From a virus, in IMG/VR virus record IMGVR_UViG_3300051212_001400, positions 1 to 27,275 of that record: DNA of 27,275 nt. One strand, written 5' to 3'. The notes under the pieces are model-generated. The model ran no database searches and had not been told where the DNA came from. It worked only from the letters and a program-made list of their open reading frames with translations. Shown piece after piece: positions 19,544 to 27,064 of this stretch. The stretch's first letter is position 1; each line of letters opens with the position of its first letter. Made by a program: the position numbers and the translations under genes.

Positions 19544-19976
19544 GCCCAACGCCGGTCAGCGCAACGTCATCGTCAGGAACGAGGCAGTGCAAGCGCTGAC
19601 CGACATCAAAGTCAAAGAGTTGCTCGATGCCGTGGAGACACTGGGCATCGTGCATCATGCCTGCCAAGCAATCGGTGTGAGCAACGCCATGGTGTATCGC
19701 CAGATTGCCAAGGACCCAACCTTCGCCGACCGACTTCGTGCGGCATCGGCCATCGGCACCGCACGACGGCGTGACTACCTTGAGAGCCTCGCCTACGAGA
19801 TGGCGACCGCGAATCCGACCATGGTCATGTTCTTGCTCAAGCGCGAAGACCCGTCATACAGGGAATCGTACAATGTCAATTCGACCTCTCAGCCTACCAC
19901 CTACGAAATCGACCTCGGACTCCCTGAGAATCCGACACCAATCGCAGACGTTACCCCAAAGACAATTCTGGAGTAG
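19515..19976 (+). CDS. terminase small subunit
   Basis: GTG 19515 lies behind CGGAGG within the end of the holin gene. The 153-residue protein has a helix-turn-helix of the small terminase type at about residues 45-70 (GIVHHACQAIGVSNAMVYRQ), followed by helical oligomerisation sequences and a flexible acidic C-terminus. It would recognise the packaging start on the phage DNA and load the large subunit. Its end overlaps the large subunit start by 104 bases in another frame, unusually long. Function follows from the HTH and from the gene directly downstream. Confidence 0.82.
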   Translation: MTKTTKSTAKPNAGQRNVIVRNEAVQALTDIKVKELLDAVETLGIVHHACQAIGVSNAMVYRQIAKDPTFADRLRAASAIGTARRRDYLESLAYEMATANPTMVMFLLKREDPSYRESYNVNSTSQPTTYEIDLGLPENPTPIADVTPKTILE

Positions 19977-21087
19977 CGCTGCACGGTTTCGTCTGTTCGT
20001 CGGTGGTCGTGGCAGTGGCAAGACAAGGGCGGGCGCCATTGAGGCACTCCGCCAACCCGAAGGCAGCACAGGGATGATCGTGGCCCCAACGTACCCCATG
20101 CTTCGCCTTGGTGCGATGGAGACGATATTGAAACTCGTCGCCCAAGCCGGCATCGCCACGTCATGGAACAAATCAGAGCTTGAGCTTCGCCTCCTCGGCG
20201 ACCGTCGCATCATCTTTCGCAGTGCCGACAACGCTGACCGCCTTCGTGGTGCCAACGTCGGCTGGCTGTGGCTCGATGAGGCGGCGATGATGAGCGACGA
20301 CGTCTGGCCACTGTCCATTGCGACACTTCGTGAATCACCTGGCAAAGCGTGGGTCACCACGACGCCACGTGGCAAAGACTGGGTCTATGACCTCTTCACC
20401 ATGGGCGGCGCTGAGTACGATGTCACTACCTCGAAGAGCACTGACAACGAATTCTTACCAGCGCACTTCATCGACACGCTCAAGCAATCGATGACGAGTG
20501 AGATGTACCGCCAAGAGGTCGATGGCGAATTCATCGACCCCAGCGGCGCGCTCTTCAAGCGCCAGTGGTTCAGCGTGGTGGACAGCGCACCGCTTGGGCT
20601 GAAGTGGTCGAGGTATTGGGACTTGGCCGCATCGACGAAGCAAAGTGCGGACTACACCGCATCGGTGCGGGTGGCACTGCATGACGGCATCGTCTACATC
20701 GCCGACGGCATCCACGTGAAAGCGGAGTGGCCAGATGTACGCAAGATTATCACCACCACGATGCGCACCGAGGCGGACACGACGCACGGCATCGAGGAGG
20801 CACTGCATGGACTGGCGGCGGTCCAAGACCTTCGTCGTGACCCACTACTTTCTGGAGTGACATTCAAGGGAATCAAGGTGGACAAAGACAAGGTCAGTCG
20901 TGCCATGCCATGGGCGGCCAGAGCCGAGGCGGGCACGGTGCGCATCGTGCGTGGCGAATGGGTCAAAGCATTTCTCGATGAGGTCGTGGCGTTCCCGAGT
21001 GGTGGCCATGACGACTACGTCGACGCAGTGTCAGGAGCGATGATGATGATGAGTAAACCGAAGTTCGACTGGGGGTGGACACAGTGA
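19873..21087 (+). CDS. terminase large subunit
   Basis: ATG 19873 is chosen as the only start that leaves a normal N-terminus before Walker A; it gives 404 residues. The packaging motor has the ATPase motifs GGRGSGKTRAG near 44-54, WLWLDEA as Walker B near 132-138 and TTTPRG as the coupling motif near 160. The nuclease domain has YWDLAASTKQSADYTASV near 250-267 and the C-terminal HDDYVDAVSGA near 380-390. It cuts concatemers and pumps DNA through the portal. The C-terminal layout is of the Terminase_6C type. Whether packaging is headful or cos cannot be decided here. Confidence 0.94.
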   Translation: MSIRPLSLPPTKSTSDSLRIRHQSQTLPQRQFWSSAARFRLFVGGRGSGKTRAGAIEALRQPEGSTGMIVAPTYPMLRLGAMETILKLVAQAGIATSWNKSELELRLLGDRRIIFRSADNADRLRGANVGWLWLDEAAMMSDDVWPLSIATLRESPGKAWVTTTPRGKDWVYDLFTMGGAEYDVTTSKSTDNEFLPAHFIDTLKQSMTSEMYRQEVDGEFIDPSGALFKRQWFSVVDSAPLGLKWSRYWDLAASTKQSADYTASVRVALHDGIVYIADGIHVKAEWPDVRKIITTTMRTEADTTHGIEEALHGLAAVQDLRRDPLLSGVTFKGIKVDKDKVSRAMPWAARAEAGTVRIVRGEWVKAFLDEVVAFPSGGHDDYVDAVSGAMMMMSKPKFDWGWTQ

Positions 21088-23084
21088 GCCTGAATATTCC
21101 TGGATGGCTGCAAAGCCTGAACCGTAGTGGGCGCATCGCCACTGCGAGCGATGCCTACGAAGTGGTGCCGATGTTGTACCGCGCGGTGAACCTGCGATGC
21201 GATGCGATCAGCACAGTGCCGTACACACTGACCCGCCGAGGTGAGACCGTGGACTGGCCATGGCGCCAATCGGTGAGTGAACTTATCCGTGCCACGGAGC
21301 GGTCAATGCTACTCACGGGTGGCGCATACTGGTACAAAGTGACCAAGGGTCGCACGATGACCGGCTTCGTGGTGCTGAACCCGACCACCATGGTCGTCGG
21401 CTTCGAGCCAACTGCGGCCACACTCGAAGACCCGTACAGCGGTGCGCTCTTCACGCAGTCGCAGATGGGCAAAGTGTACGGACCGTGGACCATCAACGAG
21501 ATTGTCTACTTCAGAGAACCGTCGTACCGTGACGACATTCGCCCAGGTCTCGCCCCTGCTGCCGTCGCCTTGCAAAGTGCACAGCTGGGTCACTACCTCG
21601 AGCGCTTCACCTCAGCGTTCTTCGAAGGCGGTGCACAGCCCGTGATGGTGATGAACCTACCCGAAGCGATGGACGATGCGGAGTTCGCGCGATTCCGTGG
21701 TGACTTCTCGCAGCGGGTCAACGGTGTGGCCAATGCGTTTCGCAGTCTCTTTGTGCGCACCCAAGAAATCAAGGTGCAGAAAATCACGCCGGACATCAAC
21801 ACCATGATGTTGCCAGAGTTGCAAGAGCGGGTCATCACCTCCATCGCCATGACCATGGGTGTACCTCGTACCATGCTCGAAGCCAGCGCCGCCAACTACG
21901 CCACGGCGGACTCTGACCGCCAAAGCTTCTGGCGTGAAACCGTCGTGCCTCGCCTCGGACTCTACGAGCAGGTGCTGAACAATCAACTCCTCGGACCCAT
22001 CGGCTATGAAATCCGCTTCGACCCTGAGAAGTTGGACGTCATGCAAGCCGACGAAGCCGACCGCGCCGACTCACTGCTGAAGCTGACACAGGCTGGTGTC
22101 GCACTGCCAGACGCCATGCGTATCCTCGGCTACGACAACGTCGATGAGATGTTCTTGACCCCAACCGTCGAGGCGCCATTGGCCGAGCTTCCCCAAGAGG
22201 CAACGCAACCCGCAGCGGACATCATCGCTGAGCCAGCGCTGTTGCCAGACACCAAGGCGATGCGCCAAGAACACTGGGGACTGCTGACAAAAAAACTTGA
22301 ACGTCGCATCAAAGCGGGGAAGTCACTCCGGTGCACTTTCGAGAGCGACGTCTTGACCGCTGATGAAGTCCATGCCGTTATGGCCAGAATCGAGGACGGC
22401 ATGACGGTGCACGATGTGCAGCACGTCGTCGCCGAGGTCAAAGCCGTCGATGATATGACCGACGATGAACGCCGTATCTACAACGACCTCATCGGAGAAT
22501 TCCGCAAACGTGGTCAGTCGTGGACACGCAAGATTATGCGTGGCGAAGACGTTGACCCAACCTTGGCAGACGTCGTTGCGCCAACGCTGAACCGAGAGCT
22601 GACTCGTGTGGCAGGACAGCGCATCGACGAACTGGGCAACGACATTGGCGTGGTCGCCACCGATGCCACTAACGACCGCATCGTTGATTGGCTCGTGGAC
22701 TACGTGCCAAAGGAAACACGACTCATCGACGCCACGACCGCAGAGCGCATCAAGAAGGTCATCGATGCCTATCGTCAGACCCCAGGCATGACCGCCGAAG
22801 ACGTCGCAGCAATGTTGAATCCTTCGGTAGACCCAGCACGTGCGCTGATGATCGCACGCACCGAAATCGTCAGGGCACAGACACAGGCAACGAACATCTA
22901 CCAAGGCTATCTCAAGGAGCGTGGGCTCAACTACGTGCGCATCTGGGTGACGGAACGTGATGACCTTGCATGTCCAATCTGTGGACCACTCGATGGCAAA
23001 CCCGAGTCAGAATGGGCAGGCATTGAACCGCCAGCACATCCGAATTGTCGTTGTGCCATCGCCATGCGATTGGTCAAGGAGTAA
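21084..23084 (+). CDS. portal protein fused to MuF-like head morphogenesis domain
   Basis: GTG 21084 (GTGA overlap with terminase, GGGGGTGG upstream) gives 666 residues; GTG 21075 is possible. Residues 1 to about 370 are an HK97/SPP1-type portal (DAYEVVPMLYRAVNLRCDAI, then AYWYKVTKGR, and the helical crown region). The C-terminal 100 residues are a MuF/SPP1 gp7-like domain: DPARALMIARTEIVRAQTQA, then DDLACPICGPLDGK and PPAHPNCRCAI. In most phages these are two genes; here one frame covers both. A helical linker of about 200 residues lies between. MuF proteins are minor head proteins delivered with the DNA. Confidence 0.9.
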   Translation: MSLNIPGWLQSLNRSGRIATASDAYEVVPMLYRAVNLRCDAISTVPYTLTRRGETVDWPWRQSVSELIRATERSMLLTGGAYWYKVTKGRTMTGFVVLNPTTMVVGFEPTAATLEDPYSGALFTQSQMGKVYGPWTINEIVYFREPSYRDDIRPGLAPAAVALQSAQLGHYLERFTSAFFEGGAQPVMVMNLPEAMDDAEFARFRGDFSQRVNGVANAFRSLFVRTQEIKVQKITPDINTMMLPELQERVITSIAMTMGVPRTMLEASAANYATADSDRQSFWRETVVPRLGLYEQVLNNQLLGPIGYEIRFDPEKLDVMQADEADRADSLLKLTQAGVALPDAMRILGYDNVDEMFLTPTVEAPLAELPQEATQPAADIIAEPALLPDTKAMRQEHWGLLTKKLERRIKAGKSLRCTFESDVLTADEVHAVMARIEDGMTVHDVQHVVAEVKAVDDMTDDERRIYNDLIGEFRKRGQSWTRKIMRGEDVDPTLADVVAPTLNRELTRVAGQRIDELGNDIGVVATDATNDRIVDWLVDYVPKETRLIDATTAERIKKVIDAYRQTPGMTAEDVAAMLNPSVDPARALMIARTEIVRAQTQATNIYQGYLKERGLNYVRIWVTERDDLACPICGPLDGKPESEWAGIEPPAHPNCRCAIAMRLVKE

Positions 23085-23086
23085 CG

Positions 23087-23545
23087 ATGGCAACCGAAAT
23101 CGAAGTACTTGGCCGAGTGACCACCGGTGCCATCCTCGAAGCGTGTCGCACCGTCACGCTGGCATATGCGCAAAGTGTGCAAGGCATTTTGCTCACGGAC
23201 AAGCCACCGCCCCCAGCACCTGGGTCAATGCAATTTGTCAGTGACCGCCAGCGCAAATTCGTGATGGCAAACATTCGCAAAGGATCGATCACGGTGCCCT
23301 ACGTGCGTGGTCGTGGCAACAAACTGCGAGGAAGTCAAAGCCTCTCACAGTCATACCGCACCAACCTCGATGGTGACGAAGCGGTGTTGACCTCGTCGGC
23401 ATCCTACGCCAACTACGTGGTCGGCGACCAGCAAGCACCGATACACCAAGGGCGCTGGACGACGGCACGCCAAGCCGCCGAACAGATGAAGCAAAGTGGC
23501 GACCTGCAATACATCGTGGACAAAGTTTTTGCGGAGGTGCAGTAA
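23087..23545 (+). CDS. head morphogenesis candidate
   Basis: GGAG precedes ATG 23087; 152 residues. The second half (SYRTNLDGDEAVLTSSASYA, then VVGDQQAPIHQGRW) resembles virion morphogenesis/neck proteins of the HK97 gp10 and Mu gpG kind. The location, between the portal and the capsid genes, is unusual for a neck protein, which would normally follow the capsid. It may be a minor head protein. Only the general pattern supports this. Confidence 0.55.
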   Translation: MATEIEVLGRVTTGAILEACRTVTLAYAQSVQGILLTDKPPPPAPGSMQFVSDRQRKFVMANIRKGSITVPYVRGRGNKLRGSQSLSQSYRTNLDGDEAVLTSSASYANYVVGDQQAPIHQGRWTTARQAAEQMKQSGDLQYIVDKVFAEVQ

Positions 23546-24627
23546 TGCCCTATCACATCGAAGAGAGCGCTGGCCAATACTGCGTGTACAAAGACGGCGA
23601 CAACACGCCGATGCAGTGCTACGACAACGAAGCCGACGCCGATGCGTACCTCACGGCGCTCACCATCGCCACCGCAGACGAGGTCAAGGCAGAGTCGTTC
23701 ACACCGCCAGCCACCGTGGCCGACAATGCTCGCATGGCACTCGAGGTCAGGGCATCGAAGCCACCGTCACAGCGTGGCATGACGAGCATCGGCATTGCCC
23801 GCGCATCGCAGTTGGCCAATCGACGACCGGTCAGCATCGACACCATCGAGCGCATGGTGGCGTACTTCGACCGCCACGAGGTGGACAAAGACGGTGCGAC
23901 GTGGAGTGAGCAGGGCAAGGGGTGGCAAGCGTGGATGGGCTGGGGTGGTGACGAAGGCAGGGCATGGGCAAATCAGATTATGAAGGAGTATGAAATGAGT
24001 GAGACCAAAGAATCGTACAAAGCAAGCCGTCGTCACAGCGAAGCGGACATGAAACTCATCCGCAGCGCTCGACGCATGGCCAGTGAAATCGTGAAGTCGA
24101 TGCACTTCCTCGGCGACGACGGTGAAGATGCCATGGTCATGGACGAAGAGCCCAAGGCGATCAAGGCTATCGAGATGGGCGCCGAGTTCAACACCCGCCA
24201 GCGCATGATGGTGTCGTCACTTGTCGAAGTGACGCACGAAGCCGGTAAGTTTGACACAGGCGTCGGCGCCAACGGGGCGCACTACATGCCTGCCGAGCAG
24301 AACCCCTTCGTCGCACAGGGCATTGCCTGTGAGCACTGCTTTTTCTACCAGCCAACGATACTTGAGGGCATGGGACAGTGCGCCATCGTCGAGGGCATGG
24401 TCGAAGAGTACGGTGTGTGTAAGCTGTGGATAATTCCCGAAGACACCATCATCATGGAGACCGTCGAAGCCGAAGCCGAGATGGTCGAAGATGCCGAAGA
24501 CGACGACATGATCGAAGAGGGCATGGCATCCGAGGGGGGTGTACAAAAAGCCCTTGACAATAGCGCAACAATGGAAGTAAGCGATGCGGCCAAGATGCTG
24601 GCACGTCGATTGCTGGGGAGAAACTGA
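23545..24627 (+). CDS. head-region protein with Trp-rich and Cys-rich domains
   Basis: A 360-residue protein sharing the last base of the preceding gene. Residues about 55-150 contain a segment I associate with phage head/protease-region proteins (VADNARMALEVRASKPP, VSIDTIERMVAYFDRHE, GWQAWMGWGGDEGRAWAN). A Cys cluster follows near 262-293 (CEHC, GQC, GVCKLW), similar to high-potential iron-sulfur-like motifs, possibly metal binding. An acidic low-complexity part (AEAEMVEDAEDDDMIEEG) resembles scaffolding. It lies directly before the protease-capsid gene, so a scaffold or capsid maturation role is plausible. Copy 2 of the 24-bp repeat lies in its 3' end. Confidence 0.62.
   Translation: MPYHIEESAGQYCVYKDGDNTPMQCYDNEADADAYLTALTIATADEVKAESFTPPATVADNARMALEVRASKPPSQRGMTSIGIARASQLANRRPVSIDTIERMVAYFDRHEVDKDGATWSEQGKGWQAWMGWGGDEGRAWANQIMKEYEMSETKESYKASRRHSEADMKLIRSARRMASEIVKSMHFLGDDGEDAMVMDEEPKAIKAIEMGAEFNTRQRMMVSSLVEVTHEAGKFDTGVGANGAHYMPAEQNPFVAQGIACEHCFFYQPTILEGMGQCAIVEGMVEEYGVCKLWIIPEDTIIMETVEAEAEMVEDAEDDDMIEEGMASEGGVQKALDNSATMEVSDAAKMLARRLLGRN
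24536..24559 (+). promoter_or_regulatory. 24-bp repeat, copy 2, with TTGACA
   Basis: An exact copy of 18545-18568, here inside the coding sequence (encoding GVQKALD), 68 bases before the protease-capsid gene. TTGACA is 24554-24559; no good -10 follows at normal spacing, but a similar ACAAT occurs 9-13 bases after TTGACA in both copies. It could be an internal promoter for the capsid gene or a site for another DNA-binding protein. Confidence 0.55.
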
Positions 24628-26231
24628 TGGACTTTGTCAAATCCTTCGGCGGCGGTGTCAAAGCCGTTGCAGACTATACGATTCGTGGTCGTGGCGTCGT
24701 GTACGGCGGTGAAGACCTCACCGGCGACACGTTCACCAAAGACACGGACTTCGGCGACTCTCGCCCCTTCATCGGCATGCCCGTCTACTACGACCACAGC
24801 CTCGGCTCAATGCGTGGCCAGATTGGCACGGTCAAGGCGTGGATGCCCGACGACGACGGCATCGACGTCGAAATCGAACTCGACCGTCGCAACAAATACA
24901 TTGACGACGTGATGAAGTTGGTCAAGTCGGGCGCCCTCGGGCTTTCGACGGGTGCACTCAGTCATCTCGTTGTCCGAGACGGTGGCGAAGTCAAGCGCTG
25001 GGTCGTCGGTGAAATCTCACTGACGCCAACGCCAGCCGAGCCCAGAACCCTATCCGCAGTCAAGCGCCATGAGGACACGGTGTCGAGCGATGCTGGCACC
25101 ACGTCAGGCGATGACCATACATCAGCATCACAGCAAGGAATCACACCTACCATGTCAGACATCAAAGACGCAGTCAAAGCCGCCATCAATGAATTGGCCG
25201 GCGAACCCGTCGCAGGCGGCACCTTCGTGCCAGCCCCACAGCCCACCGTGAAGTCCATCGCCGTCGATAACGACGAAGACCCCTTCGCCTCACGTGACTA
25301 CGAGCGTGCCTACAAGAGCCTGATCCGTGGCACCGCCACCGACGACTCCATGCGCATTCTTCGCAACGCCTCAGCCGTGGCATTCAAGACCATGACCGAA
25401 GGCACCAACAACAATGGTGGCTTCACCGTTCCCACCACGGTCAACCGTGACATCGTGGCACGCCGTGACGACATGTCACTCCTTGGCCAGTTCGCCTTTA
25501 CACGGGTGACGACTGAGTCATGGAAGCACATCATGCCCGCACAGAGCACCAAGGCGACCCCAGGGATTGTCGGCGAAGGCGTCACCGCCACTGCCAGCGA
25601 GCCAAACTTCGCCAACTCGAAGACCATTCAGCTGTACAAAGATACCCTCGAATTCGCCTTGTCCGATGAGTTGCTCAGCGACACATCGAGCAACCTCGAG
25701 CAGTTCTTGCAGGTGGAAATCGCGCGCGCCATGGCCGTGTCCGCCAATAGCTACATCATCCTCGGCACCGGCAGCGGTCAGCCCTACGGCTTGGTGACTC
25801 GTGTGACCAACTCGGTCACTCTCAGCGCCACCGCATACACCAACGCACAGGTCGTCGCACTCAGCACCGCCGTCAATGGCAACTACCTGCAAAACGGTGA
25901 GACGGGCTGGATCATGCGCAACGCCACCTGGGGCGCTATCCGCACCCTCGACCTGACCAACTACCATCCGTTGACCATGATTGAAAACGGCGTACGCAAA
26001 ATCGAAGGCTGGAACGTCGCCCTCAGTGAGAGCGTTGCGGCCATCGGTACAACCAACAAGTCGAGCTACTTCGGGAACTTCGCCTACTACGCATTCTGTG
26101 AGCGCACCTCGGGTGTACAGATTGACCGCTGGCGTGACGTGCGCACAGGCATCACGTACATCGTTGCGTCATGGCGCTACGGTGGCGACGTGACCCAGCC
26201 CGAAGCCTTCGCCGTCGGTACACACGCCTAA
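24627..26231 (+). CDS. prohead protease-major capsid protein fusion
   Basis: One frame of 534 residues. Residues 1 to about 150 form a prohead protease: YTIRGRGVVYGG, the candidate catalytic His57 in YYDHSLG and Ser near 107 in LGLSTGALSH, then EISLTPTPAEP. A low-complexity linker and a helical scaffolding-like delta region (about 175-215) follow. From about 220 an HK97-fold major capsid protein runs to the end (FTVPTTVNRDIVARRDDM; TPGIVGEG; GTGSGQPYGLV; FGNFAYYAFCERTSG). An internal ATG at 25152 with AAGGA upstream could give free capsid protein of 359 residues. Self-cleavage of the fusion is likely. Confidence 0.9.
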   Translation: MDFVKSFGGGVKAVADYTIRGRGVVYGGEDLTGDTFTKDTDFGDSRPFIGMPVYYDHSLGSMRGQIGTVKAWMPDDDGIDVEIELDRRNKYIDDVMKLVKSGALGLSTGALSHLVVRDGGEVKRWVVGEISLTPTPAEPRTLSAVKRHEDTVSSDAGTTSGDDHTSASQQGITPTMSDIKDAVKAAINELAGEPVAGGTFVPAPQPTVKSIAVDNDEDPFASRDYERAYKSLIRGTATDDSMRILRNASAVAFKTMTEGTNNNGGFTVPTTVNRDIVARRDDMSLLGQFAFTRVTTESWKHIMPAQSTKATPGIVGEGVTATASEPNFANSKTIQLYKDTLEFALSDELLSDTSSNLEQFLQVEIARAMAVSANSYIILGTGSGQPYGLVTRVTNSVTLSATAYTNAQVVALSTAVNGNYLQNGETGWIMRNATWGAIRTLDLTNYHPLTMIENGVRKIEGWNVALSESVAAIGTTNKSSYFGNFAYYAFCERTSGVQIDRWRDVRTGITYIVASWRYGGDVTQPEAFAVGTHA

Positions 26232-26244
26232 GAATGACCACGGG

Positions 26245-26266
26245 GGCGGCGATTTGCATCGCCGCC
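26245..26266 (+). other. intercistronic GC hairpin C
   Basis: Arms 26245-26253 and 26258-26266 pair perfectly over 9 bp with loop TTGC, behind the capsid gene; a flanking G-U can extend it. It carries GCATCGCC (26256-26263) and is followed by GAGGAGATGCC, as hairpin A is. CTGACGA just after it resembles a hammerhead core but the other core parts are missing. Confidence 0.6.
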
Positions 26267-26285
26267 TCTGACGAGGAGATGCCAC

Positions 26286-26465
26286 ATGGAAATCCAACTG
26301 ATTCATCGTCTTGTCCACAGTGATGGCAATGTGCACACCGTGTACGAGCCTGGCGATATCTACGAGTGCAGCGCCGCCGATGCGCAGATTCTCATCGAGC
26401 AGGGCAGTGCCGTCGCACTCGAGGAAATCAAGACCGAAAAGCCAAAGCCGAAGAAGGTGTCATAG
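26286..26465 (+). CDS. small head-tail connector-region protein
   Basis: ATG 26286 follows GAGGAG at a normal distance; the 59-residue product is below usual gene-calling cut-offs. It reads as a strand pair and a short helix (VHTVYEPGDIYECSAADAQI, then LIEQGSAVAL) followed by a Lys/Pro-rich tail. Small domains of this shape (a turn PGD followed by an A-A-Q-I-L helix) are common immediately after phage capsid genes. Probably a structural or head-decoration protein; exact role unknown. The next gene begins on its last base. Confidence 0.72.
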   Translation: MEIQLIHRLVHSDGNVHTVYEPGDIYECSAADAQILIEQGSAVALEEIKTEKPKPKKVS

Positions 26466-27064
26466 TGGCGTACATCACCGCAACCGACCTCAAAAACTAC
26501 ATGAAGATTTCGGGGAGCTCCGATGACACCCAGCTGGCACTCTTTGCAGACCGTGCCCAGCATGTCGTTGACAGCTACACGCACCGTGTCTTCGAGTGGG
26601 CAGGTGCAGGGACGGTGAAGAAGTTCACGCCAGTGTCGTACCTCGACGGCGGCGACCTCTATGATATGTACACGCTGTCCCTTGGGCTGAATGAGTGCTT
26701 TGAACTCACCAGCATCACCAACGGCGACGGTGTGGCCATATCGACCAGCGACGTCGTGTTGTTGCCACAGAACATCACGCCGAAGTACGCCGTTCGCATC
26801 AAGAGCAGTGCCAATGTCACATGGACGTACACGACGACCATCGAAGAGTCCGTCAGCGTGACGGCGAAGTGGGCGTACAGTGCCACACCGCCGGCGGACA
26901 TCGTGCAGGCTGCACTCCGCATCGGTGCATATCTGTATCGCCAGCGTGACGGCACGCCAGACAGCGACCGTCCCATCGTGTCCGCCGATGGCGTCGTCTT
27001 GTCGGCGCCACGGATTCCCTCGGACGTCCTCGAGTTACTGCGACCGTATCGGCGGAGGTCATAG
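26465..27064 (+). CDS. head-tail connector (gp6-like)
   Basis: GTG 26465 shares a base with the preceding stop (TAGTG). The 199-residue protein begins AYITATDLKNYMKISGSSDD, typical of the gp6/gp15-type connectors that add a ring below the portal. The phrase DTQLALFADRAQHVVDSYTHRVF and the C-terminal ADIVQAALRIGAYLYRQRD are common in the family. It is followed by the tail terminator-like gene on its last base. Confident by pattern and position. Confidence 0.8.
   Translation: MAYITATDLKNYMKISGSSDDTQLALFADRAQHVVDSYTHRVFEWAGAGTVKKFTPVSYLDGGDLYDMYTLSLGLNECFELTSITNGDGVAISTSDVVLLPQNITPKYAVRIKSSANVTWTYTTTIEESVSVTAKWAYSATPPADIVQAALRIGAYLYRQRDGTPDSDRPIVSADGVVLSAPRIPSDVLELLRPYRRRS

Noticed and set aside
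22359-22365. CTGATGA core-like sequence in the portal-MuF gene
   Set aside because: No stem I can form with the neighbouring bases and no GAAA/GUC arrangement exists; it is within coding sequence.
22323-22904. Long open frame on the minus strand (193 codons) and other minus-strand frames
   Set aside because: They lie opposite clearly coding genes, with no ribosome-binding sites and biased composition typical of shadow frames.
26240-26276. A third hammerhead ribozyme behind the capsid gene (hairpin followed by CTGACGA)
   Set aside because: There is no GAAA, no stem III and no NUH cleavage triplet before the hairpin; the CTGACGA overlaps an ordinary ribosome-binding region.
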